Shown here in pieces: positions 1 to 6,512 of a stretch of DNA of 9,752 nucleotides. Numbering within the stretch: position 1 is the first letter of the stretch; each line of letters opens with the position of its first letter. Source of the stretch: Bacteroidota bacterium (GTDB lineage: Bacteria > Bacteroidota > Bacteroidia > Flavobacteriales > Flavobacteriaceae); contig JAEWKB010000274.1 in NCBI GenBank assembly GCA_023386255.1, positions 1 through 9,752 of the forward strand. Direction: 5' to 3'. The position numbers and the translations under genes were made by a program. The notes under the pieces are model-generated. The model searched no databases and was not told the origin of the DNA. It worked only from the letters and a program-made list of their open reading frames with translations.

Positions 1-1533
1 CACAGCAATGCCCATAAGCATGTATGCTGTATTGTCTAAGGCATGATGCACGGCCGGTTTAGCAATGATTGGAGCAAGGTAGTGGTTAAGCCAGTTGCTG
101 CCCGGCATATTTATTACACCTCCTGCAAATGCAAGGATAGCTAAAACAATAAGCGGGAAAGTAATAAGAGCAGGCGATTCGTGCAGGTGGTGTTTCTGCT
201 CCTCAGTACCCCTGAAACCTTTATAGAAAGTTAGGTACAGCAGGCGGAACATATAAAATGCCGTCATGATAGAAGCCAGCGATGCAATTATCCATAACGC
301 TTTATTGTGATGGAAAGCAGTCATCAGGATCTCATCTTTAGAGAAGAAACCTGAAAACGGAGGCAATCCTGAAATAGCCAGTGTAGAGATTAGGAATGTA
401 ATGAAGGTAACCGACATTACTTTCTTCAGTCCGCCCATGTTGCGCATATCCTGCTCGCCGTGCAGCGCGTGTATAACAGACCCTGAACCAAGGAACAAAC
501 ACGCCTTAAAGAACGCATGCGTTATAACGTGGAATACAGCAACCTCATAAGCGCCAAGGCCCAATGCAAGGAACATAAGCCCTAATTGTGATACTGTAGA
601 GTAGGCCAGTACCTTTTTAATATCGTTTTGTACAAGCCCGATGGCCGCGGCAACTAACGATGTAACAGCGCCTACTATAGCAATTATGTTCTGAATATCC
701 GGAGTCAGGTCAAAGATGAAGTTCATCCTTGTGATCATGAATATACCTGCCGTAACCATGGTGGCGGCATGTATAAGCGCCGATACAGGTGTAGGCCCGG
801 CCATCGCATCAGGAAGCCATGTATATAATGGAATTTGCGCACTCTTACCACAGGCACCTATAAACAGGCAAAGTGCCGCTACAGGAAGCCATACATTAAC
901 ATGCGGATTGTTAAATGTTAGCGCCAACTGCATTTGTGTATAATCAAGCGTGTTGAATAAATATCCTAAAATGAAGATACCGATAAGGAAGCCAAGGTCC
1001 CCAATACGGTTCATGATAAAAGCTTTTTTGGCAGCATCGTTATAATCCTGGTTCTTGTACCAGAACCCAATAAGCAGGTATGAGCAAAGCCCAACCCCTT
1101 CCCAGCCTATAAACATGATAAGCAGGTTGCTGCCCATAACCAGCGTGATCATAAAGAAAACGAACAGGTTAAGGTAAGCAAAGAACTTGTGCATGTTCTC
1201 ATCATCATGCATGTAGCTGATGGAGTAGATGTGGATAAGCGTACCGATACCGGTAACAAACATAAGCCACAGCAGCGAAAGCTGGTCCAGCTGGAAACCG
1301 AAGTCAACGCTGAAGTTGGCCAGCTGCATCCATTCAAAAAGTTTTACATCAACTGCTTTATGTGTGTTAAGTATGTCAAGGAAAAAATATAATGTTGCTG
1401 CGAAAGATACAGCCACAGCTATAGTGCCCAGCGTACCTGCCACATTGCGGCTAAGCTTCTTCCCGAAGAAAATGTTGATCAAGAACCCTGCGAAAGGGGC
1501 GAGTAGTAACAGTAATGCCAAATTTGTATCCAT
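1..1533 (-). CDS. nuoL: NADH-quinone oxidoreductase subunit L (partial, 3' end outside window)
   Basis: Antiporter-like membrane subunit at the far end of the complex I membrane arm, contributing one proton channel. I translated 511 residues from ATG at 1533-1531 without a stop to the left edge; family members are usually a little over 600 residues, so roughly the last 100 or more (lateral helix and final membrane segment) are missing. Visible landmarks: a hydrophobic N-terminus (MDTNLALLLLLAPFAGF); FIGWEGVGLCSYLLIGFWY around residues 141-159 with the conserved channel glutamate E145; and the proton-antiporter core, GACGKSAQIPLYTWLPDAM followed by TPVSALIHAATMVTAG (about 226-263), with the essential lysine K230 and H255. 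A further lysine pair, K306/K307, sits in the next channel segment. The start is supported by AAAAGGA 9 bases upstream, inside the end of nuoK. It is last of the visible genes, 6 bases after nuoK; nuoM normally follows. Function is certain by family; only the C-terminus is unseen. Confidence 0.97.
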   Translation of the reverse strand, partial: MDTNLALLLLLAPFAGFLINIFFGKKLSRNVAGTLGTIAVAVSFAATLYFFLDILNTHKAVDVKLFEWMQLANFSVDFGFQLDQLSLLWLMFVTGIGTLIHIYSISYMHDDENMHKFFAYLNLFVFFMITLVMGSNLLIMFIGWEGVGLCSYLLIGFWYKNQDYNDAAKKAFIMNRIGDLGFLIGIFILGYLFNTLDYTQMQLALTFNNPHVNVWLPVAALCLFIGACGKSAQIPLYTWLPDAMAGPTPVSALIHAATMVTAGIFMITRMNFIFDLTPDIQNIIAIVGAVTSLVAAAIGLVQNDIKKVLAYSTVSQLGLMFLALGLGAYEVAVFHVITHAFFKACLFLGSGSVIHALHGEQDMRNMGGLKKVMSVTFITFLISTLAISGLPPFSGFFSKDEILMTAFHHNKALWIIASLASIMTAFYMFRLLYLTFYKGFRGTEEQKHHLHESPALITFPLIVLAILAFAGGVINMPGSNWLNHYLAPIIAKPAVHHALDNTAYMLMGIAV

Positions 1534-1539
1534 CAGGCG

Positions 1540-1860
1540 TTATCCTTTTAAATTTTTAAGACTATCAATGTCAATATTGTTCATATTGCGGTATATGGCT
1601 ACCAGTATGGCAAGGCCAACGGCAACTTCGGCAGCGGCAACAGCCATCGAGAAGAATACGAAAACCTGCCCTTCTGCATCCTGATGATAGGTAGAAAATG
1701 CTACCAGCAGCAGGTTTACCGCGTTCAGCATTATCTCTATTGACATGAACATAACAATGGCATTCCTGCGGTACAATACACCAAAAATACCAACACAAAA
1801 AAGCAGCGTGGAAAGATATATATAGTTCTCAATCCCTATTTGCTGTAGTATATTCTCCAT
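1540..1860 (-). CDS. nuoK: NADH-quinone oxidoreductase subunit K
   Basis: Small three-helix membrane subunit (MrpC/ND4L family) that forms part of the proton path between NuoJ/NuoA and NuoN. At 106 residues it is about the family's usual length of 100 or so. Membrane segments lie near residues 13-30, 35-55 and 67-90. The two conserved buried glutamates are visible: E42 in FMSIEIMLNAVNLLLV, and E78 in AAAEVAVGLAILVAIYR; these match the functionally required pair of the E. coli protein. The family-typical MLNAVNLLLVAF is intact. The ATG at 1860-1858 follows the nuoJ stop by a single base (TAATATG on the minus strand), implying translational coupling. The gene ends six bases before nuoL. Confidence 0.98.
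   Translation of the reverse strand: MENILQQIGIENYIYLSTLLFCVGIFGVLYRRNAIVMFMSIEIMLNAVNLLLVAFSTYHQDAEGQVFVFFSMAVAAAEVAVGLAILVAIYRNMNNIDIDSLKNLKG
1543..1549 (-). promoter_or_regulatory. Shine-Dalgarno-like site for nuoL
   Basis: The minus strand reads AAAAGGA, 9 bases before the nuoL ATG and overlapping the last codons and stop of nuoK. It is one of only two purine-rich sites resembling a classical ribosome-binding site in this operon; most other starts have A/T-rich leaders, as is usual in Bacteroidota. Its position supports the chosen nuoL start. Confidence 0.55.
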
Positions 1861-1868
1861 ATTAGTTG
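1858..1868 (-). other. Stop/start junction nuoJ-nuoK (TAATATG)
   Basis: The nuoJ stop TAA and nuoK ATG are separated by one T. The 11 bases CAACTAATATG on the minus strand are identical to those at the nuoI-nuoJ junction, and no Shine-Dalgarno site precedes either. I infer termination-reinitiation coupling of the three small membrane/ferredoxin subunits. Confidence 0.6.
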
Positions 1869-2371
1869 TTGATGTGTTCTTTTTTAGACAATAATACCGC
1901 GCCTATCATAGATACTAAAAGCAGTACCGATGCAAATTCGAAAGGTACCATGTATTCGTTCAGCAATACCTGGCCCAATACTTTTATAGATTGGTAATCC
2001 TGGCCTGATGTGGTATAGGCAACAGCCATTTTCGGTTGTGCTTTAATGAATGTAGCAAGAAGTACAAATGCCACAAGGCAGAATGATATAGCAGCTGCAA
2101 TGCGCGAGAGTGCTGTTTTGTTCTTTTCATCCTCTTTATTGAGGTTCATGAGCATTATTGTAAAGAGCATCAGGATCATAATAGCGCCTGAATATACTAT
2201 AATGTGTACAATGGCAAGGAACTGCGCGTTAAACATTAAGTAATGCCCGGCTATAGAAAAGAAGCACAATACAAGGTAGATAGCACTGTGGATAGGGTTT
2301 TTGCTAAAGATGGTAAGGAACGCAGTAGCAAGTGTTATGGCCGACAGGATATAAAATAAAGTTGTTATCAT
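1862..2371 (-). CDS. nuoJ: NADH-quinone oxidoreductase subunit J
   Basis: Membrane subunit J (ND6 family), near the quinone chamber, involved in coupling quinone reduction to proton pumping. I place the start at ATG 2371-2369, giving 169 residues beginning MITTLFYILSAITLATAFL; this matches the usual N-terminus and length (about 160-185) and sits one base after the nuoI stop. An open frame upstream to 2428 would add 19 residues, but it reads through nuoI coding sequence in another frame and looks unlike the family. Five membrane segments are apparent (about 3-21, 27-45, 52-74, 90-109 and 143-162). VHIIVYSGAIMILMLF (55-70) corresponds to the conserved third helix that carries the pi-bulge, with the conserved tyrosine Y60. 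The FEFASVLLLVSMIGAVLLSKKE tail region (145-165) is typical, ending the last helix with a charged C-terminus. Codons and junctions match its neighbours. Confidence 0.96.
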   Translation of the reverse strand: MITTLFYILSAITLATAFLTIFSKNPIHSAIYLVLCFFSIAGHYLMFNAQFLAIVHIIVYSGAIMILMLFTIMLMNLNKEDEKNKTALSRIAAAISFCLVAFVLLATFIKAQPKMAVAYTTSGQDYQSIKVLGQVLLNEYMVPFEFASVLLLVSMIGAVLLSKKEHINN

Positions 2372-2379
2372 ATTAGTTG
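2369..2379 (-). other. Stop/start junction nuoI-nuoJ (TAATATG)
   Basis: The nuoI stop TAA is followed by one T and the nuoJ ATG. The 11-base minus-strand string CAACTAATATG also occurs at the nuoJ-nuoK junction. This close spacing decides in favour of the shorter nuoJ start and suggests coupled translation. Confidence 0.6.
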
Positions 2380-2918
2380 GCCGCTTTAGTTTGTGTATTC
2401 TTAATTGCCATATCCAGAGGCATAACAAGCTTGTCTTTACCGAATATAAAGTCTTCCCTTTTGCCGCTTGATTTTACCATAACCCTTGATTTGGTAAGGT
2501 AAATAGCCTGCTTAGGGCAAGCTTCCTCACAAAGCCCGCAGAAAATGCAGCGAAGCATGTTTATCTCGTAAACCGAAGCATATTTCTCTTCCCTGTACAG
2601 GTGCTTTTCTTCCGGCCTTCTCTCTTCAGCCGTCATGGTAATGGCCTCAGCAGGGCATGAAAGTGCGCACAATCCGCAGGCGGTACAACGCTCACGGCCT
2701 TCGTCATCGCGCATAAGCATGTGCTGGCCGCGGTACACAGGGCTAAGTTCCCTTGTCTGCTCCGGGTATTTTATGGTAACTTTCCTTGTGAATAAATGCC
2801 GGATCGTGATGAACAATCCCTTAAAGATCGCTACAAGATAAAGGCTTTCCCAGAAGTTCATCTTCTTGTTGGAAACCTCTTTCTTTCTTCCCGATAATGA
2901 TATGGTTTCTATTGACAT
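2373..2918 (-). CDS. nuoI: NADH-quinone oxidoreductase subunit I (2x[4Fe-4S] ferredoxin-like)
   Basis: Peripheral-arm ferredoxin subunit (TYKY/PSST-neighbour) holding clusters N6a and N6b, which pass electrons from NuoG towards cluster N2 in NuoB. It has 181 residues. Two complete CxxCxxCxxxCP motifs are visible: C78, C81, C84, C88 (RCTACGLCALSCPAEAI) and C124, C127, C130, C134 (RCIFCGLCEEACPKQAI). Each motif's last cysteine belongs to the other cluster in this fold. The N-terminal part (about 20-60, containing FWESLYLVAIFKGLFITIRH) is the amphipathic segment that lies on the membrane, and VYRGQH (61-66) is a family landmark. The start at ATG 2918 gives an N-terminus MSIETISLSGRKKEVSNKK that I recognise as usual in flavobacterial NuoI; an internal Met20 is possible but less likely. 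The leader is A-rich without a Shine-Dalgarno site. Confidence 0.97.
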   Translation of the reverse strand: MSIETISLSGRKKEVSNKKMNFWESLYLVAIFKGLFITIRHLFTRKVTIKYPEQTRELSPVYRGQHMLMRDDEGRERCTACGLCALSCPAEAITMTAEERRPEEKHLYREEKYASVYEINMLRCIFCGLCEEACPKQAIYLTKSRVMVKSSGKREDFIFGKDKLVMPLDMAIKNTQTKAAN

Positions 2919-2965
2919 TTTCTATTTGATTAACCGGACCTTACCCGGATATTCATTAATTTTTA
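2919..2965 (-). other. nuoH-nuoI intergenic spacer
   Basis: A gap of 47 bases in an otherwise tightly packed operon. nuoH ends in tandem stops (TAATAA on the minus strand, 2968-2963). The gap then holds a 9-codon frame with ATG (2956-2930, MNIRVRSG) and two CCGG copies (2934-2937 and 2945-2948) that could pair as a weak 4-bp hairpin with a 7-base loop. No T-tract follows, so it is not an intrinsic terminator. No promoter is recognised. Confidence 0.5.
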
Positions 2966-4003
2966 TTAAGCCTGGTCAGCCAGTAATATTACTACTCCTG
3001 TAATTACAATGTTAGCTATGGCAAGCGGTATAAGCATCTTCCATCCCAAACGCATAAGCTGGTCATAACGGAACCTTGGTACCGTCCAGCGCACCCACAT
3101 ATAAAAGAATATAAAGAAGCAAAGTTTGGCAAACAATACAAGTATACCCAGAATATTGGCTATATTAACACCAGCGTTGGCTTCCATCCAGTCCATGCCC
3201 GGGTAGTTATACCCACCAAAGTAAAGAACAGCAAGGATAGTTGACGATATGAACATACTGGCATATTCAGCAAACAGGTAAAAGCCCATACGCATTGACG
3301 AATATTCGGTGTGGTATCCGCCTATAAGTTCGGCCTCACACTCCGCAAGGTCAAAAGGTGTACGGTTGGTCTCGGCAAACGAACATACAAGGAAGATAAG
3401 GAAACCTACCGGCTGGTAGAAAACATTCCAGTTCATACCATGCTGTTGTGCCGCAATTTCGCGAAGACTCAGCGTTCCTGTCATCATCAACAGCGCGATG
3501 ATAGAAAGGCCCATGGCAACTTCGTAAGATATCATTTGTGATGCCGCACGCATGGCGCTCATCAGCGAGAATTTGTTGTTTGATGCCCATCCGCCTATCA
3601 TGATGCCATAAACACTTACTGATAGCACGCCAAATACATAAAGTATGGCCACATCAATATCAGTAGCCTGCAGGATGATGTCGCGCCCAAATAGATGCAG
3701 CCTGTCGCCCCACGGTATAACAGCGCTGGTCATCAGGGCAACACTCATGGAGATGGCAGGGCCTACAACAAATAGAAATTTATTAGGTGTATTCGGCATG
3801 AACTCTTCTTTAGAGAAAAGCTTCAAACCATCGGCCAGTGGCTGAAGGATACCGCCTTTGCCCGCACGGTTAGGGCCAATACGGTCCTGTAGCCATGCTG
3901 CAATTTTACGTTCGGCTAATGTAGAATACATCGCCATAAGCATTGTAATGGCGAAGATCGCTACAATGAATATACTTTTTTCTATGATTAGTGCCTGATC
4001 CAT
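2966..4003 (-). CDS. nuoH: NADH-quinone oxidoreductase subunit H
   Basis: Membrane subunit (ND1 family) that clasps the peripheral arm and forms most of the quinone entry tunnel. It has 345 residues, within the usual 320-350, with about eight membrane segments. Signature 1, AERKIAAWLQDRIGPNRAGK, lies at residues 30-49, followed by GILQPLADGLKLFSKE (51-66). Signature 2, PFDLAECEAELIGG (216-229), is complete, within FAETNRTPFDLAE. It continues into YHTEYSSMRMGFYLFAEY (230-247), the acidic loop facing the quinone site and the start of the E-channel. A C-terminal RWTVPRFRYDQLMRLGWK (305-322) is also typical. ATG 4003-4001 shares one base with the nuoG stop (TGATG), so translation is coupled to nuoG, and AGAAGGA lies 8 bases upstream. 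It ends with two tandem TAA stops. Nothing suggests damage or transfer. Confidence 0.98.
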   Translation of the reverse strand: MDQALIIEKSIFIVAIFAITMLMAMYSTLAERKIAAWLQDRIGPNRAGKGGILQPLADGLKLFSKEEFMPNTPNKFLFVVGPAISMSVALMTSAVIPWGDRLHLFGRDIILQATDIDVAILYVFGVLSVSVYGIMIGGWASNNKFSLMSAMRAASQMISYEVAMGLSIIALLMMTGTLSLREIAAQQHGMNWNVFYQPVGFLIFLVCSFAETNRTPFDLAECEAELIGGYHTEYSSMRMGFYLFAEYASMFISSTILAVLYFGGYNYPGMDWMEANAGVNIANILGILVLFAKLCFFIFFYMWVRWTVPRFRYDQLMRLGWKMLIPLAIANIVITGVVILLADQA

Positions 4004-5046
4004 CAGATGTTTCCTTCTTTAAAGATTTCTTCTTCCTCTTTGTTAAGCGGAACAGCTTTCATACTTATCTTCTTCCTGTCCTGCTCACGTCCCAGCAAAA
4101 TCTGCTTTTCGGTCTCCAGCGTTACAGGCTCAATTTTACGGGTATAATTGTTGGCGTTAATAACAGAGTCCTTTTCAAACTTCCTTGGCCCTTCAATTAC
4201 CCAGTCCTCAACATTTTTGTGCTCAAAGCGGCACTCGTTACAGATGAATTCCTCCACCTCGTGGTATTCATCCTTACGTGCCGTAACCCTTTGTATCTCG
4301 TTACCAAACATCCAAAGTGTAGTTTTTCCGCAGCACTTATCACAATCCCTGTGTGCATTGTACGGCTTGTTGAACCACACCCTTTGCTTAAAGCGGAATG
4401 TTTTATCAGTAAGCGCTCCTACGGGGCAAACATCTATCATATTACCCGAAAACTCATTATCTATAGCTTTAGATATATATGTTGATATCTGCGAATGGTC
4501 GCCACGGTTCAGTACGCCGTGCACCCTGCTGTCGGTCAGCTGGTCAGCCGTCATTACACAGCGGTAGCATAATATACAGCGGTTCATGTGCAGCTGTATC
4601 TTGTCACCGATGTTCTCAGGCTCATATGTCCTTTTCTCTTCAATAAAGCGGGTTTTTGCATTACCGTGCTTAAAGCTCAGGTTCTGCAGGTCGCACTCAC
4701 CGGCCTGGTCGCAAATAGGGCAGTCCAGCGGGTGGTTTATCAGAAGGAATTCGGTTACCGATTTACGGGCATCTACAACCCTTTCAGATGAAATGCTTTT
4801 CACCTCCATACCATCCATAACACCGGTAACGCATGAGGCTACCAGTTTAGGCATAGGGGTAGGGTTGGCATCGCTACCTTTAGAAACCTCTACAAGGCAG
4901 CAACGGCATTTGCCCCCGCTTCCTTTTAGTTTCGAATAGTAGCACATTGCCGGCGGAACCGATTCTCCGCCTATCATTCGCGCAGCCTGCAGGATGGTAG
5001 TCCCCGGTTCTACGTGTATTTCCTGGCCGTCTATTGTTACTTTCAT
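4003..5046 (-). CDS. nuoG: NADH-quinone oxidoreductase subunit G, short form lacking most of the molybdopterin-type domain
   Basis: Fe-S subunit of the NADH-oxidising arm, relaying electrons from NuoF to NuoI. Visible in order: a [2Fe-2S] plant-ferredoxin-like domain (1-80) with N1b ligands C35, C47, C50, C72 (GGKCRCCLVEV); the His-Cys domain with N5 ligands H105, C109, C112, C118 (HPLDCPICDQAGEC); and N4 ligands C157, C160, C163, C207 (RCILCYRC and DVCPVGALTDK). After residue 230 there is only a short remnant of the molybdopterin-oxidoreductase-like region, with C235, C238, C239, C269 and C272, then a charged tail (about 300-347, KEEEEIFKEGNI end). Canonical NuoG is about 680-910 residues, so about half is absent. 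The stop overlaps the nuoH start, so the shortening is not a recent frameshift and no downstream fragment exists. A short NuoG is, as I recall, usual in Flavobacteria. The start is preceded by an A/T leader, TATAATATAAA. Confidence 0.95.
   Translation of the reverse strand: MKVTIDGQEIHVEPGTTILQAARMIGGESVPPAMCYYSKLKGSGGKCRCCLVEVSKGSDANPTPMPKLVASCVTGVMDGMEVKSISSERVVDARKSVTEFLLINHPLDCPICDQAGECDLQNLSFKHGNAKTRFIEEKRTYEPENIGDKIQLHMNRCILCYRCVMTADQLTDSRVHGVLNRGDHSQISTYISKAIDNEFSGNMIDVCPVGALTDKTFRFKQRVWFNKPYNAHRDCDKCCGKTTLWMFGNEIQRVTARKDEYHEVEEFICNECRFEHKNVEDWVIEGPRKFEKDSVINANNYTRKIEPVTLETEKQILLGREQDRKKISMKAVPLNKEEEEIFKEGNI
4012..4018 (-). promoter_or_regulatory. Shine-Dalgarno-like site for nuoH
   Basis: AGAAGGA on the minus strand, 8 bases before the nuoH ATG, inside the last codons of nuoG (which encode the KEGNI end). 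Together with the TGATG one-base overlap it supports the nuoH start and suggests both coupling and independent ribosome entry. Confidence 0.45.
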
Positions 5047-5142
5047 TTTATATTATAGCCCCCTAACCCCCAAAGGGGGAACGAGGAAATTAATGTTATT
5101 ATTTGTCTCCTTTTCCTCCCCTTCGGGGAGGCCAGGAGGGGC
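5047..5142 (-). repeat. C/G-rich composite palindromic element between nuoF and nuoG
   Basis: This 96-base gap begins immediately after the nuoF TAA. Outer ends GCCCC (5058-5062) and GGGGC (5138-5142) are inverted repeats. Inside lie two perfect hairpins: CCTCCCC-TTC-GGGGAGG (5115-5131, 7-bp stem, 3-base loop) and CCCCC-AAA-GGGGG (5067-5079, 5-bp stem, 3-base loop), separated by an A/T-rich stretch (5080-5114, with some G/C near its ends). Folded, this gives a closed outer stem carrying two stem-loops. The composition is quite unlike the surrounding coding sequence. I associate this kind of sequence with interspersed intergenic repeats in Bacteroidota genomes (REP-like, non-coding), but only one copy lies in this window, so repeat status is recognition and inference. 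No T-tract follows either hairpin, so it is not a classical terminator. Confidence 0.65.
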
Positions 5143-6510
5143 TTATACTATAGCCTGTTTTGCAACCAGGTGCCTTACTTTTTCAAAAGGCTCCGCTACA
5201 AAATGGTCTTTGTCCTTAATTTTTTCAGGGAAGCGAACATGATATTCAAACTCATCCCTGAAGTGGCGTATAGCTGCCGCTACCGGCCATGCTGCCGCAT
5301 CTCCAAGCGGGCATATAGTGTTTCCTTCAATCTTGCGCTGTATGTCCCAAAGCAGCTCGATATCCTCTTCGCGGCCGTGGCCGTTTTCAATACGGTGCAG
5401 CACTTTCTCCAGCCATCCTGTACCCTCACGGCAAGGCGAGCACTGTCCGCAGCTTTCGTGGTGGTAGAACCTTGAGAAGTTCCAGGTGTTTCGTACTATA
5501 CAGGTAGTATCGTTATAAACGATAAATCCGCCTGAACCCAGCATCGAGCCTGTTGCAAAACCACCTTCACTTAATGATTCATACGTCATAAGGCGGTCAT
5601 TGCCTTCAGCTGTTTTGAATATTAAGTTGGCAGGGAGGATAGGCACCGAAGAACCTCCGGGAACCAAAGCCTTTAGCGGACGGTCATCCATCATACCGCC
5701 CAGGTACTCGTCAGAGTTCATGAACTCATCAACGCTTAACCCTAATTCTATTTCATAAACTCCGGGATTTTTGCAATGCCCTGAAGCTGATATCAGTTTT
5801 GTTCCTGTTGAGCGGCCTATGCCTATCTTAGCATATTCAGCACCGGTATTGTTCACAATCCACGGCACTGCCGCGATAGATTCTACATTGTTAACTACAG
5901 TTGGATTAGCCCACAACCCGCTGACAGCAGGGAACGGTGGCTTGATCCTCGGGTTTCCGCGTTTGCCTTCAAGCGATTCTATAAGGGCAGTTTCCTCACC
6001 ACATATATAAGCGCCGGCACCGCAATGAACATGCAGGTCAAGGTCGTAACCAGAGCCCTGTATATTTTTGCCCAGCCATCCGGCAGCATAAGCTTCTTTA
6101 ATGGCATTTTCCAAAATGCGGAATACCCACATATATTCACCGCGTATGTAGATGTAAGACAGGTTACAGCCAAGCGCGTAGCTTGATGTTATCATTCCCT
6201 CGATTAATAAGTGAGGGATGTACTCCATCAGGTAACGGTCTTTAAACGTACCCGGCTCTGACTCGTCAGCATTACAAACCAGGTGCCTCGGCTTACCTGA
6301 TTTCTTGTCGATAAAGCTCCATTTCATTCCGGTAGGGAAACCCGCGCCACCACGCCCGCGAAGGCCTGATGTTTTCACTTCTTCCACCACTTCGTCCGGA
6401 GTCATCTTAAACGCTTTCTCTACCGAACGGTATCCGCCGTGCTGGCGATAAACTTCATAAGTTTTAATACCCGGTACATTTGCGTGCTCTAATAATATCT
6501 TTTGTCCCAT
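5143..6510 (-). CDS. nuoF: NADH-quinone oxidoreductase subunit F (FMN/NADH-binding)
   Basis: Catalytic entry subunit: binds NADH and FMN and holds [4Fe-4S] cluster N3. It has 455 residues, near the usual 420-460. The glycine-rich nucleotide/FMN region GLRGRGGAGFPTGMKW lies at 49-64, followed by CNADESEPGTFKDR (79-92), an FMN-contact motif. CGAGAYICGEETALIESLEG (163-182) and RGNPRIKPPFP (185-195) are the second conserved region. The N3 ligands are C354, C357, C360 (ESCGQCSPCREGTGW) and C400 (NTICPLGDAAAWPV). The start at ATG 6510-6508 lies 2 bases after the nuoE stop. The C-terminal tail (about 420-455, charged) extends a little beyond the core. It ends exactly where the palindromic element begins. 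All catalytic landmarks are intact. Confidence 0.98.
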   Translation of the reverse strand: MGQKILLEHANVPGIKTYEVYRQHGGYRSVEKAFKMTPDEVVEEVKTSGLRGRGGAGFPTGMKWSFIDKKSGKPRHLVCNADESEPGTFKDRYLMEYIPHLLIEGMITSSYALGCNLSYIYIRGEYMWVFRILENAIKEAYAAGWLGKNIQGSGYDLDLHVHCGAGAYICGEETALIESLEGKRGNPRIKPPFPAVSGLWANPTVVNNVESIAAVPWIVNNTGAEYAKIGIGRSTGTKLISASGHCKNPGVYEIELGLSVDEFMNSDEYLGGMMDDRPLKALVPGGSSVPILPANLIFKTAEGNDRLMTYESLSEGGFATGSMLGSGGFIVYNDTTCIVRNTWNFSRFYHHESCGQCSPCREGTGWLEKVLHRIENGHGREEDIELLWDIQRKIEGNTICPLGDAAAWPVAAAIRHFRDEFEYHVRFPEKIKDKDHFVAEPFEKVRHLVAKQAIV

Positions 6511-6512
6511 CG

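Noticed and set aside
2372..2428. 19-residue N-terminal extension of nuoJ
   Set aside because: It overlaps the end of nuoI in another frame and does not look like family sequence, whereas the ATG at 2371 gives the expected N-terminus directly after the nuoI stop.
4003..4005. Frameshift truncating nuoG
   Set aside because: The next base starts nuoH with a full, canonical frame and there is no leftover coding sequence for a molybdopterin domain, so the short form is genuine.
5049..5056. TATAAT-like promoter just before nuoG
   Set aside because: It lies within 10 bases of the ATG, leaving essentially no leader, and Bacteroidota housekeeping promoters use TTG / TAnnTTTG, which is not seen here.
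5115..5131. Intrinsic terminator after nuoF
   Set aside because: The hairpin is strong, but the minus strand continues AAAAGGAGAC with no T-tract, and nuoG-L must be expressed.
5120..5142. G-quadruplex on the plus strand
   Set aside because: Only two four-G runs and two GG runs are close together, giving at most a weak two-tetrad structure. Simple hairpin pairing explains the G and C runs better.
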